Shown: positions 17,386 through 26,594 of the stretch, piece after piece
How positions within the stretch are numbered: the first letter of the stretch is position 1
Layout of the letters: each line of letters starts with the position of its first letter
DNA from: JAPPOI01 sp028818055
GTDB taxonomy: Bacteria > Pseudomonadota > Alphaproteobacteria > Rhodobacterales > Rhodobacteraceae
DNA length: 64,000 nt
Assembly (NCBI GenBank): GCA_965267405.1
Contig: OZ253954.1
Location: forward strand, 1,674,001 to 1,738,000
Reading direction: 5' to 3'
The notes under the pieces: model-generated
Told to the model about the DNA's origin: nothing
The model's input: the letters and a program-made list of their open reading frames with translations, nothing else
The model's database searches: none
Translations under genes and position numbers: made by a program

Positions 17386-19349
17386 GTTTCGCTTTCGGCC
17401 ACATCAGGCGGGTCGCTGCGATCTCGAATATCCTTCATTTGCTGTCCAAGCTCCTCTTGCCACGGCCCACGGATTTCCTTGACCGCGTCGATGTAGGCCT
17501 GGTTCTCGGTTGGAGGAATGTCCGGATCGTAAACATCTGCAAGTTCGATCATTGATTTGCGATCCATGGCGTTGAATGCGTCTGCCATTTCCTGTGCCTT
17601 GTCGCGTGGAATCCCTGTCGCCTCGAACGCTGAGCGGCCCATTCGCAACGAGCTGTCATAGGTTTCGCGAATGATGTCGCGGCAGCCTGCAGCCCAAAGG
17701 TCGTACACGTGGTGGCGATTTCGGGCGCGCGCAATCACATGAAGGTCCGGATAGTTTTCGACCGCATACTTAGCCAATTCGGTGATCTTATCCCTGTCGT
17801 CGATCGCAATGACCAGAATCTTGGCCTCTGCAATTCCAGCGGCATGCAAGAGGTCAGGGCGCATCGCGTCTCCATAGTAAGCCGTCGCGCCAAACTTCCT
17901 TAAGTTGTCAATCTGCTCGGAACTATAGTCGATAACGGTTGTCGAGAACCCAGCGGACTCAAGCATGCGGTCTACGACTGTTCCCACACGCCCATAGCCG
18001 GCAATTATGACCGAGCCGCGCTCGTCGATGTCATCTTCTTCCCGGTTCACGCTGCTAACAAACCGAGGAGAAATGACCCGGTCGTGCAGGATGAACAGAG
18101 CCGGTGTCAAAAGCATTGAAAGCGCGATAACCAATAGCAATTGGTCGGCTACGACTTGCGGTATAACTGCATTCGCCGTCGTGAATGATAGAAGCACGAA
18201 CCCAAATTCGCCGGCTTGCGCCAATCCGAGGGTAAGCAGCCAACGGTCGGACCCCCGAAGACCAAAGACCGTCCCCAATCCAAATAGAATGCCGCCCTTC
18301 AAAAGGATCAGGCCAATCGTCAGAACAAGCGTGATAGCAAGGTTTTCTGAAAGCAGCCCGAAGTTGATGCCGGCTCCGACAGTCATGAAGAACAAGCCAA
18401 GCAGCAATCCACGGAAGGGGTCGATGTCAGATTCCAGCTCGTGACGGTATTCGCTGTTGGCAAGAACGACACCGGCCAGAAATGTTCCAAGAGCTGGTGA
18501 CAGACCAACGAGCGACATCAGCAACGCGATACCAACAACCATCATCAGAGCGGTCGCCGTGAACAGTTCTCGCAGTCCGGCCATCGCGATGAAACGGAAC
18601 ATCGGTCGCGTCAGAAGGCTTCCACCCAGAATAACCGCCCCGATTGCGGCGAGAGTAACCAGCGCGGTCTGCCAACCAGAAAGTCCATTCACCAAGCTAA
18701 TGGAGCTGCCGTGACCATCGCCATGGTCGTCACCATGTTCATCACCGTGGCCGTCGTCATCACCGTGCGATGACTCGGTTGCGTGGCTTTCAACCGCGCT
18801 GTGCGTGTCAACTGCCGCTCCTACATCCATCAAATCGGGCATGGCCAGCAGCGGAAGCAGCGCCAAAATTGGGATGACGGCGATGTCTTGTGTCAGCAGA
18901 ATTGAGAAACTCGACGACCCGCCATCAGATTTCATGAGCCCCTTTTCGTTCAAAGTCTGAAGAACAATGGCTGTTGACGACAAAGCCAGCACAAAACCGA
19001 TTGCCAATGCGATAGTCCAATATTGCCCGAAAACCAAGGCGATACCGGCGATGGCCAACGCGGTAATGATGACCTGGCCGCCACCCAACCCCAATAGCTG
19101 GCGCCGCATCGACCAGAGATTCTTGGGCTCCAATTCCAGACCGACAAGAAACAGCATCATCACGACGCCAAATTCGGCGAAGTGTTGGATCGAAATGACG
19201 TCCACACCCAACAGGGCAAGCACGGGGCTGATTACGATTCCGGCAATCAAGTAGCCGAGCACTGAACCCAAGCCCAATCGCGAAGCAATTGGAACAGCAA
19301 CAACTCCGGCAATCAGGAAAATGAACGCAAGTAGCAGAAAGTCGATCAT
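17382..19349 (-). CDS. CPA2 cation:proton antiporter (KefB/KefC-like)
   Basis: 655 residues. About twelve transmembrane helices fill residues 1-410, with the LALSSTAIVLQTL motif near 121-133 typical of Kef/CPA2 exchangers. A cytosolic NAD-binding TrkA-N domain begins at VIIAGYGRVG. The protein likely exchanges potassium or sodium for protons in the inner membrane. Unusually, the loop at about 181-216 holds seven histidines and many aspartates (TESSHGDDDGHGDEHG is part of it). There is no kefF/kefG partner gene nearby, so glutathione-gated regulation cannot be assumed. Confidence 0.87.
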   Translation of the reverse strand: MIDFLLLAFIFLIAGVVAVPIASRLGLGSVLGYLIAGIVISPVLALLGVDVISIQHFAEFGVVMMLFLVGLELEPKNLWSMRRQLLGLGGGQVIITALAIAGIALVFGQYWTIALAIGFVLALSSTAIVLQTLNEKGLMKSDGGSSSFSILLTQDIAVIPILALLPLLAMPDLMDVGAAVDTHSAVESHATESSHGDDDGHGDEHGDDHGDGHGSSISLVNGLSGWQTALVTLAAIGAVILGGSLLTRPMFRFIAMAGLRELFTATALMMVVGIALLMSLVGLSPALGTFLAGVVLANSEYRHELESDIDPFRGLLLGLFFMTVGAGINFGLLSENLAITLVLTIGLILLKGGILFGLGTVFGLRGSDRWLLTLGLAQAGEFGFVLLSFTTANAVIPQVVADQLLLVIALSMLLTPALFILHDRVISPRFVSSVNREEDDIDERGSVIIAGYGRVGTVVDRMLESAGFSTTVIDYSSEQIDNLRKFGATAYYGDAMRPDLLHAAGIAEAKILVIAIDDRDKITELAKYAVENYPDLHVIARARNRHHVYDLWAAGCRDIIRETYDSSLRMGRSAFEATGIPRDKAQEMADAFNAMDRKSMIELADVYDPDIPPTENQAYIDAVKEIRGPWQEELGQQMKDIRDRSDPPDVAESET

Positions 19350-19420
19350 AATGGCTCCATCCGGCGGGGTCGGTTGCCCGGCCTAAATTTTTGCCATCGT
19401 TGACAGGCTTGGCCCGGTCG

Positions 19421-20380
19421 TCAAGAGCCGGAGATCATCTCGGCTTGGCGGACAATTACTTCAGCTTGTCGAACACTTGCGATGTCGACAAGGCGTCCTT
19501 TGTAGACTGCCGCACCAGCACCGGTTCGCTGCGCTTCTTCCATTGCTGCCAGGATTTCGCGTGCTTCGGCGACTGCTTCGTCAGAAGGCGTGAAAACTTC
19601 ATTGGCGATCGCAACTTGCTTTGGGTGGATCGCCCACTTGCCAACCATTCCAAGCGTTGCAGACCGTCGAGCCTGCGCGCGGAAACCATCGTCGTCAGAA
19701 AAGTCGCCAAATGGACCGTCGACAGGAAGAATACCGTGGGTGCGGCATGCTGCAACAATTGCTGTTTGTGCCCAATGCCACGGGTCTGACCAATACTTCT
19801 GGCCTTCACGGTGCATGTAGTAGTTTTCTTGCGTGCCGCCGATCCCGGTTGTTTGCATTCCCATCGAAGCAGCAAAGTCCGCCGCCCCCAAACTCATGGC
19901 CTGAAGACGTGGCGACGAAGCGGCGATGTCTTCGACATGTGCGATGCCGGCTGCCGTTTCGATGATCACCTCGAGGCTGATTGGCTTTGCTCGGTTCTTG
20001 GCGGCTTCGACCGCCGTCACCAAGGCGTCCACGGCATACACGTCCGCAGCGGATCCCACTTTCGGGATCATGATCTGATCAATGCGCTCGCTCGCGTTTT
20101 CCAATACTTCGACAACGTCTTGATACCAATACGGCGTGTCGAGCCCGTTGATGCGGACGCTAAGGTACTTGTTGCCCCAGTCGATGTCGTGGGTTGCTGC
20201 GATAATATTCTTCCGGGCTTCAGCCTTGTCATCTGGAGCGACCGAATCCTCCAGGTCCAGATTGATGACATCTGCTTCGCTGGCAGCCATCTTCTCGAAG
20301 ATCGCTGGACGAGAACCTGGACCAAACAATTGGCATCTGTTGGGACGGGCAGGCGCAGCGGGCTGAACGCGGAACGACAT
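19421..20380 (-). CDS. mcl1: L-malyl-CoA/beta-methylmalyl-CoA lyase
   Basis: 319 residues of the HpcH/HpaI (CitE-like) TIM-barrel family. FGPGSRPAIFEKMAASEADVINLDLEDSV and SLEVIIETAAGIAHVEDIA (each cited only as landmarks) contain the conserved Arg, Asp and Glu that bind CoA-thioester and magnesium. It cleaves L-malyl-CoA to glyoxylate and acetyl-CoA, or beta-methylmalyl-CoA to glyoxylate and propionyl-CoA, in the ethylmalonyl-CoA pathway. The close match to the Rhodobacter Mcl1 pattern is from memory. It is divergent from dgcN across a 233-base AT-rich region. Confidence 0.88.
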   Translation of the reverse strand: MSFRVQPAAPARPNRCQLFGPGSRPAIFEKMAASEADVINLDLEDSVAPDDKAEARKNIIAATHDIDWGNKYLSVRINGLDTPYWYQDVVEVLENASERIDQIMIPKVGSAADVYAVDALVTAVEAAKNRAKPISLEVIIETAAGIAHVEDIAASSPRLQAMSLGAADFAASMGMQTTGIGGTQENYYMHREGQKYWSDPWHWAQTAIVAACRTHGILPVDGPFGDFSDDDGFRAQARRSATLGMVGKWAIHPKQVAIANEVFTPSDEAVAEAREILAAMEEAQRTGAGAAVYKGRLVDIASVRQAEVIVRQAEMISGS

Positions 20381-20527
20381 GAGCGCAACTTTCTTTCGTT
20401 ATGTTGTTTTTGCTCGGTATAATGTTGCGCTGCAGCATTCAACATCATTTTGCAGTCGCAGAATAAACGACAATCATCAACCATACCTGAAGAATCTTCG
20501 AAGAATTAAAATTATTGCGAATGAAAT

Positions 20528-20563
20528 TTGCAAGAAATCAGAGATCTACGGTCAATCTTGCAA
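20528..20563. promoter_or_regulatory. Inverted repeat upstream of dgcN
   Basis: TTGCAAGA at 20528-20535 and TCTTGCAA at 20556-20563 are perfect 8-base inverted arms 20 bases apart, ending 50 bases before the dgcN start. The spacing suits a dimeric regulator. No regulator gene lies next to the cluster, so the factor is unknown. Confidence 0.45.
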
Positions 20564-20613
20564 GGACATTTCTCTCGCACTTGAGGAATATCGCGCGAAA
20601 CTAGGGGGATACC

Positions 20614-21615
20614 ATGATTCGAACGCCTTATCTTTTGTTCCTGGGTGACGCTCACGATCAACTTGCGGCCAAAGTGGCGCAGGGGATCAACGACTGGCGG
20701 CCTGATAATGTGGTTGGACAGTTCCGGATGGACGGCTGTAAGGCCGATGTCGGTGCCCCCGATATGTCGTTGCAGGAAGCATACGACAAAGGCGCACGCA
20801 CACTCGTTGTAGGAGTTGCGAACCGCGGCGGCGTGATATCCGAAGCATGGCTTGGCGTTTTGGCAGAGGCGATGGAAATCGGCTATGACATTGCAAGCGG
20901 CTTGCATAACCTACTGCGCGACGAGGACATCCTGAAAGCAACGTCCGCGCGGGCTGGACGGACACTGCACGACGTTCGTGTTCCTTCGGTCGCCTATCCG
21001 ATTGCGAACGGCAAGAAGCGCAACGGTAAGCGTTGTTTGGCCGTTGGTACCGATTGCTCGGTTGGCAAGATGTACACCGGCTTGGCGATGGACACCGAAA
21101 TGCAGAAACGTGGATTGAAGTCCACGTTCCGCCCAACCGGCCAGACCGGAATTCTGATCACCGGAGCAGGTGTTCCGTTGGATGCCGTTGTCGCAGATTT
21201 CATGGCCGGCGCGGTCGAATGGCTGACACCTGAAAATGATGACGATCATTGGGATCACATCGAAGGCCAGGGCAGCCTTTGGCATGTGTCCTACTCGGGT
21301 GTGACAATGGCTCTTATTCATGGCGGTCGACCGGATGCGTTGATCCTTGCTCACGAGCCGACACGTACGCACATGCGCGGATTGCCGGACTACGATCTTC
21401 CATCACTTGAGGCGTTGCGTGACCAAGCGTTACCACTGGCTCGGATCGCTAATCCGAACTGCCAAGTTGCGGGCATCTCGGTGAACACCAAGGCTTTGTC
21501 AGACCAAGAAGCTGCGGATCTCTGCGCTGAGATTGAAGCGAAAATGGGAATTCCTACTGTTGATCCGTACCGTCATGGCGCGGCTCGCTTGGTTGACGCG
21601 CTTCTTGAGCTTTAA
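20614..21615 (+). CDS. dgcN: D-glutamate N-acetyltransferase DgcN
   Basis: 333 residues of the DUF1611 family, now known as DgcN. A Rossmann-like N-terminal domain (TLVVGVANRGG) precedes a P-loop-like segment GTDCSVGKM at 145-153 and the conserved FRPTGQTGILITGAGVPLD. The established role is acetylation of D-glutamate to N-acetyl-D-glutamate. The start follows AGGGGGA. It opens a same-strand cluster with dgcA 51 bases downstream and a D-amino-acid aminotransferase after that, which fits uptake or turnover of D-amino acids such as those from peptidoglycan. Confidence 0.88.
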   Translation: MIRTPYLLFLGDAHDQLAAKVAQGINDWRPDNVVGQFRMDGCKADVGAPDMSLQEAYDKGARTLVVGVANRGGVISEAWLGVLAEAMEIGYDIASGLHNLLRDEDILKATSARAGRTLHDVRVPSVAYPIANGKKRNGKRCLAVGTDCSVGKMYTGLAMDTEMQKRGLKSTFRPTGQTGILITGAGVPLDAVVADFMAGAVEWLTPENDDDHWDHIEGQGSLWHVSYSGVTMALIHGGRPDALILAHEPTRTHMRGLPDYDLPSLEALRDQALPLARIANPNCQVAGISVNTKALSDQEAADLCAEIEAKMGIPTVDPYRHGAARLVDALLEL

Positions 21616-21666
21616 AGGTCAATCGGCCTTAAACATAAGCGCAGGTGAGGTGGTTATCGCCATCAA

Positions 21667-22665
21667 ATGGCGATGAGATCAAAAGGAAAGTCATTGCCAC
21701 ATCGTATCGAGGCATATGCAGAGAGCTTTCGCCTGGCCGAGGTTTTCACCATTTCGCGTGGTTCTCGGACGGAAGCCAATGTGTTGACTGTTCGGATTTC
21801 TGAGAACGATGTCACGGGTTTCGGGGAATGTGTACCATACGCCCGATATGGCGAGACCATCGACAGCGTTGCGCAGGAAATCCAGGGACTTCCGCAAGAT
21901 TTAACGAGGGAAAGTCTTCAAGGTCTCTTACCTCCCGGGGCAGCCAGAAATGCCGTTGATTGCGCCTTGTGGGATTTACAGTCGAAGCAATCCGGTAAAC
22001 GCGCGTGGGAACTCGCTGGGATCTCCAATCCTGGGCCGGAAATAACGGCTTTTACATTATCATTGGATGACCCCGAGAACATGAAAAAGGCAGCGGCGCG
22101 TCATTCCCATCGACCATTGCTGAAGATCAAGTTGGGCGGCGAAGGAGATATGGCGCGGCTGGAAGCTGTTCGGGCGGGTGCCCCGTCCACCGATATTATT
22201 GTCGATGCCAACGAAGGTTGGACAGCTGACGTTTATTCTGAACTTGCGCCGCATCTTGTGCGCCTGGGCGTGAAGCTGGTCGAGCAACCGTTGCCTGCCG
22301 GTCAGGATGAGTTGCTTGCCGAGATCGCTCGGCCGTTACCCGTTTGTGCGGACGAGAGCTGCCACGATCGAGCCTCACTTCCCGACCTTGCGGGCAAGTA
22401 CGATGTGGTCAACATCAAGCTCGATAAAACGGGCGGACTAACTGAAGCACTTTCGCTGAAGGACGAAGCAATAGCGCAAGGGTATGACATCATGGTGGGA
22501 TGCATGGTTGGCACGTCCTTGGCGATGGCACCTGCAGTCCTTGTTGCCCAAGGCGCAAGCGTCGTGGACTTGGATGGGCCATTACTCTTGGCAGAAGATC
22601 GCGAGACGCCTCTGTTGTTCGATGAACAAGGTGTCCATCCGTCCGAACCAGCGCTTTGGGGATAG
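21667..22665 (+). CDS. dgcA: N-acetyl-D-glutamate racemase DgcA (enolase superfamily)
   Basis: 332 residues of the muconate-lactonizing/dipeptide-epimerase subgroup. Acid-base lysines are visible in LLKIK (Lys153, Lys155) and NIKLDKTGG (Lys251 or Lys254), with metal ligands Asp180 (VDANEGW), Glu206 (VEQPLP) and Asp229 (CADESCH). Proximity to dgcN identifies it as the DgcA racemase that turns N-acetyl-D-glutamate into N-acetyl-L-glutamate; in isolation it would be called a dipeptide epimerase. The start is ATG 21667, with ATG 21673 also possible. Confidence 0.87.
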   Translation: MAMRSKGKSLPHRIEAYAESFRLAEVFTISRGSRTEANVLTVRISENDVTGFGECVPYARYGETIDSVAQEIQGLPQDLTRESLQGLLPPGAARNAVDCALWDLQSKQSGKRAWELAGISNPGPEITAFTLSLDDPENMKKAAARHSHRPLLKIKLGGEGDMARLEAVRAGAPSTDIIVDANEGWTADVYSELAPHLVRLGVKLVEQPLPAGQDELLAEIARPLPVCADESCHDRASLPDLAGKYDVVNIKLDKTGGLTEALSLKDEAIAQGYDIMVGCMVGTSLAMAPAVLVAQGASVVDLDGPLLLAEDRETPLLFDEQGVHPSEPALWG

Positions 22666-22731
22666 AAATTGGGTTGACCCCTTATTGAAATCCTCACATC
22701 ACACCACGGCAAAGCCAGAGGGACACGTGTC

Positions 22732-23595
22732 ATGACCAGAACCGTTTACGTTAACGGAGAGTATCTGCCAGAAACCGAAGCTAAGATTTCGATTTTCGAC
22801 CGCGGGTTTCTGATGGCGGACGCTGTTTATGAAGTAACGTCGGTTCTGGATGGCAAACTGATCGATTTCGAAGGACATGCAGTTCGATTGGAGCGCTCGC
22901 TCAATGAGTTGGACATGCGTTCGCCATGTTCAAAAGACGAACTTCTGGCGATTCACCGCGAACTGGTTGCGGTCAATGAAATCGACGAAGGTTTGGTGTA
23001 CCTGCAAGTCACGCGCGGATCTGACGGAGATCGGGATTTCGCATTCCCTGATCCTGACACAACCGCTCCAAGCCTTGTCCTTTTCACCCAGAATAAACCG
23101 GGCCTGGCCAATAGCCCTGCGTCCCAGAAAGGCGCAAAGATCATATCAATTGATGACATTCGCTGGGGCCGTCGTGACATCAAGACCGTTCAGCTTCTCT
23201 ACCCTTCGATGGGGAAGATGATGGCTAAAGCCGCTGGCGCGGACGATGCTTGGATGGTGCAGGATGGATACGTGACCGAAGGCACCTCAAACAACGCATA
23301 TTTCGTAAAGGGCAACACAATCGTAACTCGCCCTTTGTCGAATGACATTTTGCATGGCATCACTCGCAAGGCCGTTCTGCGCATGGCCGAAGAGGCCCAG
23401 ATGACGATTGAGGAACGCCTCTTCACAGTTGATGAAGCGAAGGACGCGGACGAGGCATTCACCACTTCTGCAAGTGCCTTTGTGATGCCTGTGATAGCAA
23501 TCGACGACGTGACACTGGGCGACGGAACACCTGGGCCCATCGCAAAAAGATTGCGTGAAATCTATCTGGACGAAAGCCGTAAAGCGGCCATCTGA
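22732..23595 (+). CDS. D-amino-acid aminotransferase
   Basis: 287 residues, fold-type IV PLP enzyme. RDIKT places the Schiff-base lysine at 151 and EGTSNN at 183-188 is the cofactor phosphate motif. It belongs to the D-alanine/branched-chain aminotransferase group; the D-specific call comes from overall pattern (YVNGEYLPETEAKISIFDRG) and from its position after dgcN-dgcA. It would pass the amino group of D-alanine or other D-amino acids to 2-oxoglutarate, yielding D-glutamate for DgcN. A 66-base gap separates it from dgcA. Confidence 0.85.
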   Translation: MTRTVYVNGEYLPETEAKISIFDRGFLMADAVYEVTSVLDGKLIDFEGHAVRLERSLNELDMRSPCSKDELLAIHRELVAVNEIDEGLVYLQVTRGSDGDRDFAFPDPDTTAPSLVLFTQNKPGLANSPASQKGAKIISIDDIRWGRRDIKTVQLLYPSMGKMMAKAAGADDAWMVQDGYVTEGTSNNAYFVKGNTIVTRPLSNDILHGITRKAVLRMAEEAQMTIEERLFTVDEAKDADEAFTTSASAFVMPVIAIDDVTLGDGTPGPIAKRLREIYLDESRKAAI

Positions 23596-23598
23596 CGG

Positions 23599-23913
23599 CT
23601 AGGACTTTTTCGTTACGTTCTCGTCAAACGCGACTTTGAACTCTGCCTGTTTTTCAGCGCTGGCATCGGTCTGATACTTCGACTTCCACTCCGAGAACGG
23701 CATTCCGTAAAAGGCTTCTCGGCCATCGTCTTTCGACATTTCGATGCCGTGTTCGGCTGCGGCTTCCTGATACCACCGCGCAAGGCAGTTTCGGCAGAAT
23801 CCAGCAAGGTTCATCATGTCGATGTTCTGCACGTCCTTGCGCTCTTCCATCAGATGTCTTTGCAGTCTTCGAAAGGCCGCGGCTTCGATCTCAATTCGTG
23901 TTTGATCATCCAT
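23599..23913 (-). CDS. DUF1244 family protein
   Basis: 104 residues from ATG 23913 (MDDQTRIEIEAAAFRRLQRH). The family hallmark FCRNCLARWY near residue 45 and the later EAFYGMPFSEWK are clear. Small helical cytosolic protein; no proven function, though the CxxC pair could bind metal or be redox-active. The start overlaps the stop of the N-formylglutamate amidohydrolase gene by eight bases, with AAAGG upstream, so the two are coupled. Confidence 0.85.
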   Translation of the reverse strand: MDDQTRIEIEAAAFRRLQRHLMEERKDVQNIDMMNLAGFCRNCLARWYQEAAAEHGIEMSKDDGREAFYGMPFSEWKSKYQTDASAEKQAEFKVAFDENVTKKS

Positions 23914-24685
23914 CTGCAAGTGCCTTTCGTTCAATGCGCTCGAGCGCTTTGGGCAGCATGCGCGCAAACCGTTCCGCCCATGCCTTTTGAGACTGATCAT
24001 CTTGGATCAGGTCGTTTCTAATCTCGATCAATGTGTTGTTTCGCCCGGTTTCAATGGCATGTCGGTCGATCGTGTCGCCTCTGAGGAAACCAGTATAGGG
24101 TTCGTTCAGAGCAACTGTCAGGTCACCTTCAGCCTTCAATTCTTCAAACAATGGATCAGTCAGGCGTCGATCCGAGGCGTGCAGCAATCCGACATGCCAT
24201 GGGCGCGGGGGTCGACCAATAAAAGCCGGAGTGAATGAATGGACGGAAACTATGACCGGATCATCCATTTTGGATGCCGCTTGAGCTACCGCGCTATGGT
24301 AAGCGCGGTAGCATTCGTTCAGGCGCCGATCCAAGTCCTGTCGTGAAAGATTGCGGTTCGCGGGAATGATGGAGCCATCATAGAGTTCCATCACCAGCGT
24401 CGGATCATCTTCACCCCGGTTAGGGTCGATGACGAGCCGGGAAAAGTTGGCCAGAACGGCAGGTGCGTTTAGCAATCTGGCTAATTCGCGGGTCATGCCC
24501 GCGGCGCCAACATCGTATGCAATATGTCGGTGCATATCCTCGGTCACCAAACCAAGATCCCCATTGTTGATCCATGGGGGTACCGCATTTGTCGCGTGGT
24601 CGCAGATAATCAGCCAAGGGGTCTGGCTACCACCATTAATGGTCTCACAAGGCGACCAGCCTAGATTCGTTCGATTTCCGTCCAT
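23906..24685 (-). CDS. N-formylglutamate amidohydrolase family protein
   Basis: 259 residues. The opening WLIICDHATNAVP and later FSRLVIDPNRGEDDPTL and IVSVHSFTP are family landmarks, including the metal-binding His and Glu positions. HutG-type members hydrolyse N-formyl-L-glutamate in histidine degradation, but no other hut gene is in the window, so another N-acyl substrate is equally likely. The closeness to the D-glutamate cluster (convergent, ending 310 bases after the aminotransferase) raises the possibility of an N-acetyl- or N-formyl-amino acid substrate; this is inference. Confidence 0.8.
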   Translation of the reverse strand: MDGNRTNLGWSPCETINGGSQTPWLIICDHATNAVPPWINNGDLGLVTEDMHRHIAYDVGAAGMTRELARLLNAPAVLANFSRLVIDPNRGEDDPTLVMELYDGSIIPANRNLSRQDLDRRLNECYRAYHSAVAQAASKMDDPVIVSVHSFTPAFIGRPPRPWHVGLLHASDRRLTDPLFEELKAEGDLTVALNEPYTGFLRGDTIDRHAIETGRNNTLIEIRNDLIQDDQSQKAWAERFARMLPKALERIERKALADG

Positions 24686-24781
24686 TTCGCATAACTAGTG
24701 CTATGCTCAGGCAGACGCCAGTTGTCACGCGCTAACATTTACGGCAATAGAGGCTTCAACACGCGGTAACAGGGGAATGGA

Positions 24782-26227
24782 ATGCGACGTCAGCGCAATG
24801 TAAAGATCGTAGCAACGCTTGGACCAGCTTCTAGCGATCACGATACGATCAAAGCCCTGTTTGAAGCCGGCGCCGATGTATTTCGCCTCAACATGAGCCA
24901 CGGAACACATTCCGAAATCGGGGAACGCCATCGGATAATCCGCGAAATCGAGAAAGAGACCGGACGCCCTATCGGTATCTTGGCTGACCTTCAGGGCCCG
25001 AAGTTGCGCGTGGGCACCTTCAAGAACGGTGAGGAAGAACTGGAGGAAGGGCAAAGCTTCCGTCTTGATTTGGACAAGGCAGAAGGTGATGCAAAACGCG
25101 TTCAGCTTCCTCACAAGGAAATTTTTGAGGCGCTTGAGCCGGGCGCGACCCTATTGGTGAACGATGGAAAGATCCGGCTGAAGGTCGAAGACTGCGGGGC
25201 GGATTTTGCAAATTGCAAAGTAGCGGTCGGCGGAACAATCTCAAACCGCAAGGGCGTTAACGTTCCAGACGTAGTTCTGCCGGTTGCCGCATTGTCCGAA
25301 AAAGATCGCAAGGACTTGGAATTTGTGTGTCGGCTTGGTGTAGACTGGCTTGCGCTTAGCTTTGTGCAACGTGCGTCTGACGTGGCCGAAGCCCGGGAGC
25401 TGGCCCAAGGCCGTGCAGCAATCTTGTCAAAAATCGAAAAGCCGTCGGCGGTTAATGCCTTTGACGACATTCTTGCTGTATCTGACGGGATAATGGTTGC
25501 GCGCGGTGATTTGGGCGTTGAGTTGCCGGTACAAAATGTACCGCCGATCCAAAAACGACTGGTGCGTAAATGCCGCTTGGCTGCGAAGCCGGTTATCGTC
25601 GCAACTCAGATGCTTGAATCGATGATCGAGAGCCCAATGCCGACGCGGGCAGAAGTCTCAGATGTTGCCGCTGCCATCTATGAGGGCACCGATGCGGTGA
25701 TGCTTTCAGCGGAAAGTGCTGCTGGCAATTATCCGATCGAAGCCGTTCAGACGATGAACAACGTGGCTCTCGAAGTTGAAAGTGATCCGACCTATCGGAC
25801 TGTCATCGAAGCCAGCCGGGGCGGCCCAAAGCAATCGGTTGCGGACGGCATCGTTTCGGCCGCACGCGAAATTGCCGAAACCGCGGATATCAAGGTCATC
25901 TGTTGCTATTCACAGTCTGGTAAGACTGCGCTTCTTGTTGCCCGCGAGCGTCCGACCGTGCCCATTATCGCCATGACATCTCTGATGGGTACTGCGCGGC
26001 GTTTGTCACTGACCTGGGGTCTGCATTGCGTGAAAACCGAAGAGCTTCAACGCTTTAAGACCGCAGTTGTGAATGCCGCACGCGCAGCTCGAACTGAAGG
26101 ATTTGCTGAGCCAACTGATCAATTGGTGGTCACTGCGGGCGTTCCTTTTGGGCAATCCGGCACAACCAATATTTTGCGCGTCGCTCCGTGCGACGAAAGA
26201 TTGATTATTCCTGCCGACCCGGAATAG
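24782..26227 (+). CDS. pyk: Pyruvate kinase
   Basis: 481 residues. The start MRRQRNVKIVATLGPASSD, the active-site strand RAAILSKIEKPSAVNAFDDI, MVARGDLGVELP and VIVATQMLESMIESP are diagnostic. It converts phosphoenolpyruvate and ADP to pyruvate and ATP. The C-terminal allosteric domain is complete. AGGGGAATGGA precedes the ATG at 24782. A small membrane-protein gene follows 26 bases downstream. Confidence 0.95.
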   Translation: MRRQRNVKIVATLGPASSDHDTIKALFEAGADVFRLNMSHGTHSEIGERHRIIREIEKETGRPIGILADLQGPKLRVGTFKNGEEELEEGQSFRLDLDKAEGDAKRVQLPHKEIFEALEPGATLLVNDGKIRLKVEDCGADFANCKVAVGGTISNRKGVNVPDVVLPVAALSEKDRKDLEFVCRLGVDWLALSFVQRASDVAEARELAQGRAAILSKIEKPSAVNAFDDILAVSDGIMVARGDLGVELPVQNVPPIQKRLVRKCRLAAKPVIVATQMLESMIESPMPTRAEVSDVAAAIYEGTDAVMLSAESAAGNYPIEAVQTMNNVALEVESDPTYRTVIEASRGGPKQSVADGIVSAAREIAETADIKVICCYSQSGKTALLVARERPTVPIIAMTSLMGTARRLSLTWGLHCVKTEELQRFKTAVVNAARAARTEGFAEPTDQLVVTAGVPFGQSGTTNILRVAPCDERLIIPADPE

Positions 26228-26253
26228 GATTCCCACCAGCTGGGAGGCTGGTC

Positions 26254-26475
26254 ATGGCAGAATATCTGGACGTCATTATGGTGCTGGGCGTGATTATCTT
26301 TGTCTTCGCCTTTCCATCTGCCGTCGGGGCTTTTTCCCGAGGCGACGCTCCGCGTGTTGCAACGATTGCTTTCATGGTTGGGGGCGGAATGATGGCCTAT
26401 GCACATCTGACAAAACCCGGTGGGTATAAGCTGGAAGAAATCCCCGAAATGATGTGGCGGGTTTTCACTGGCTGA
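26254..26475 (+). CDS. Small membrane protein
   Basis: 73 residues from ATG 26254, with GGGAGG six bases upstream. Two hydrophobic segments (VIMVLGVIIFVFAFPSAVGAF and ATIAFMVGGGMMAYA) suggest a two-helix inner-membrane protein. No family recognised. It is 26 bases after pyk and probably cotranscribed. Confidence 0.7.
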   Translation: MAEYLDVIMVLGVIIFVFAFPSAVGAFSRGDAPRVATIAFMVGGGMMAYAHLTKPGGYKLEEIPEMMWRVFTG

Positions 26476-26594
26476 ACGCGCACTTTTTGCTTGCCAGACA
26501 ATCGATTCCCGGATACTTCGCGCACTTCGACGGGCCTTCCGGCCAAGTGGCATGCCGAGTGGGCTTCTGAACCGTCTGAATGAAGGAGATGGAA

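Noticed and set aside
20418..20423. TATAAT upstream of dgcN as its -10 element
   Set aside because: No acceptable -35 lies 16-18 bases upstream and it is nearly 200 bases from the start codon.
20379..20648. 89-codon frame across the mcl1-dgcN intergenic region
   Set aside because: It overlaps both divergent starts, has an unbiased codon pattern and no ribosome site; the region is better read as promoter DNA.
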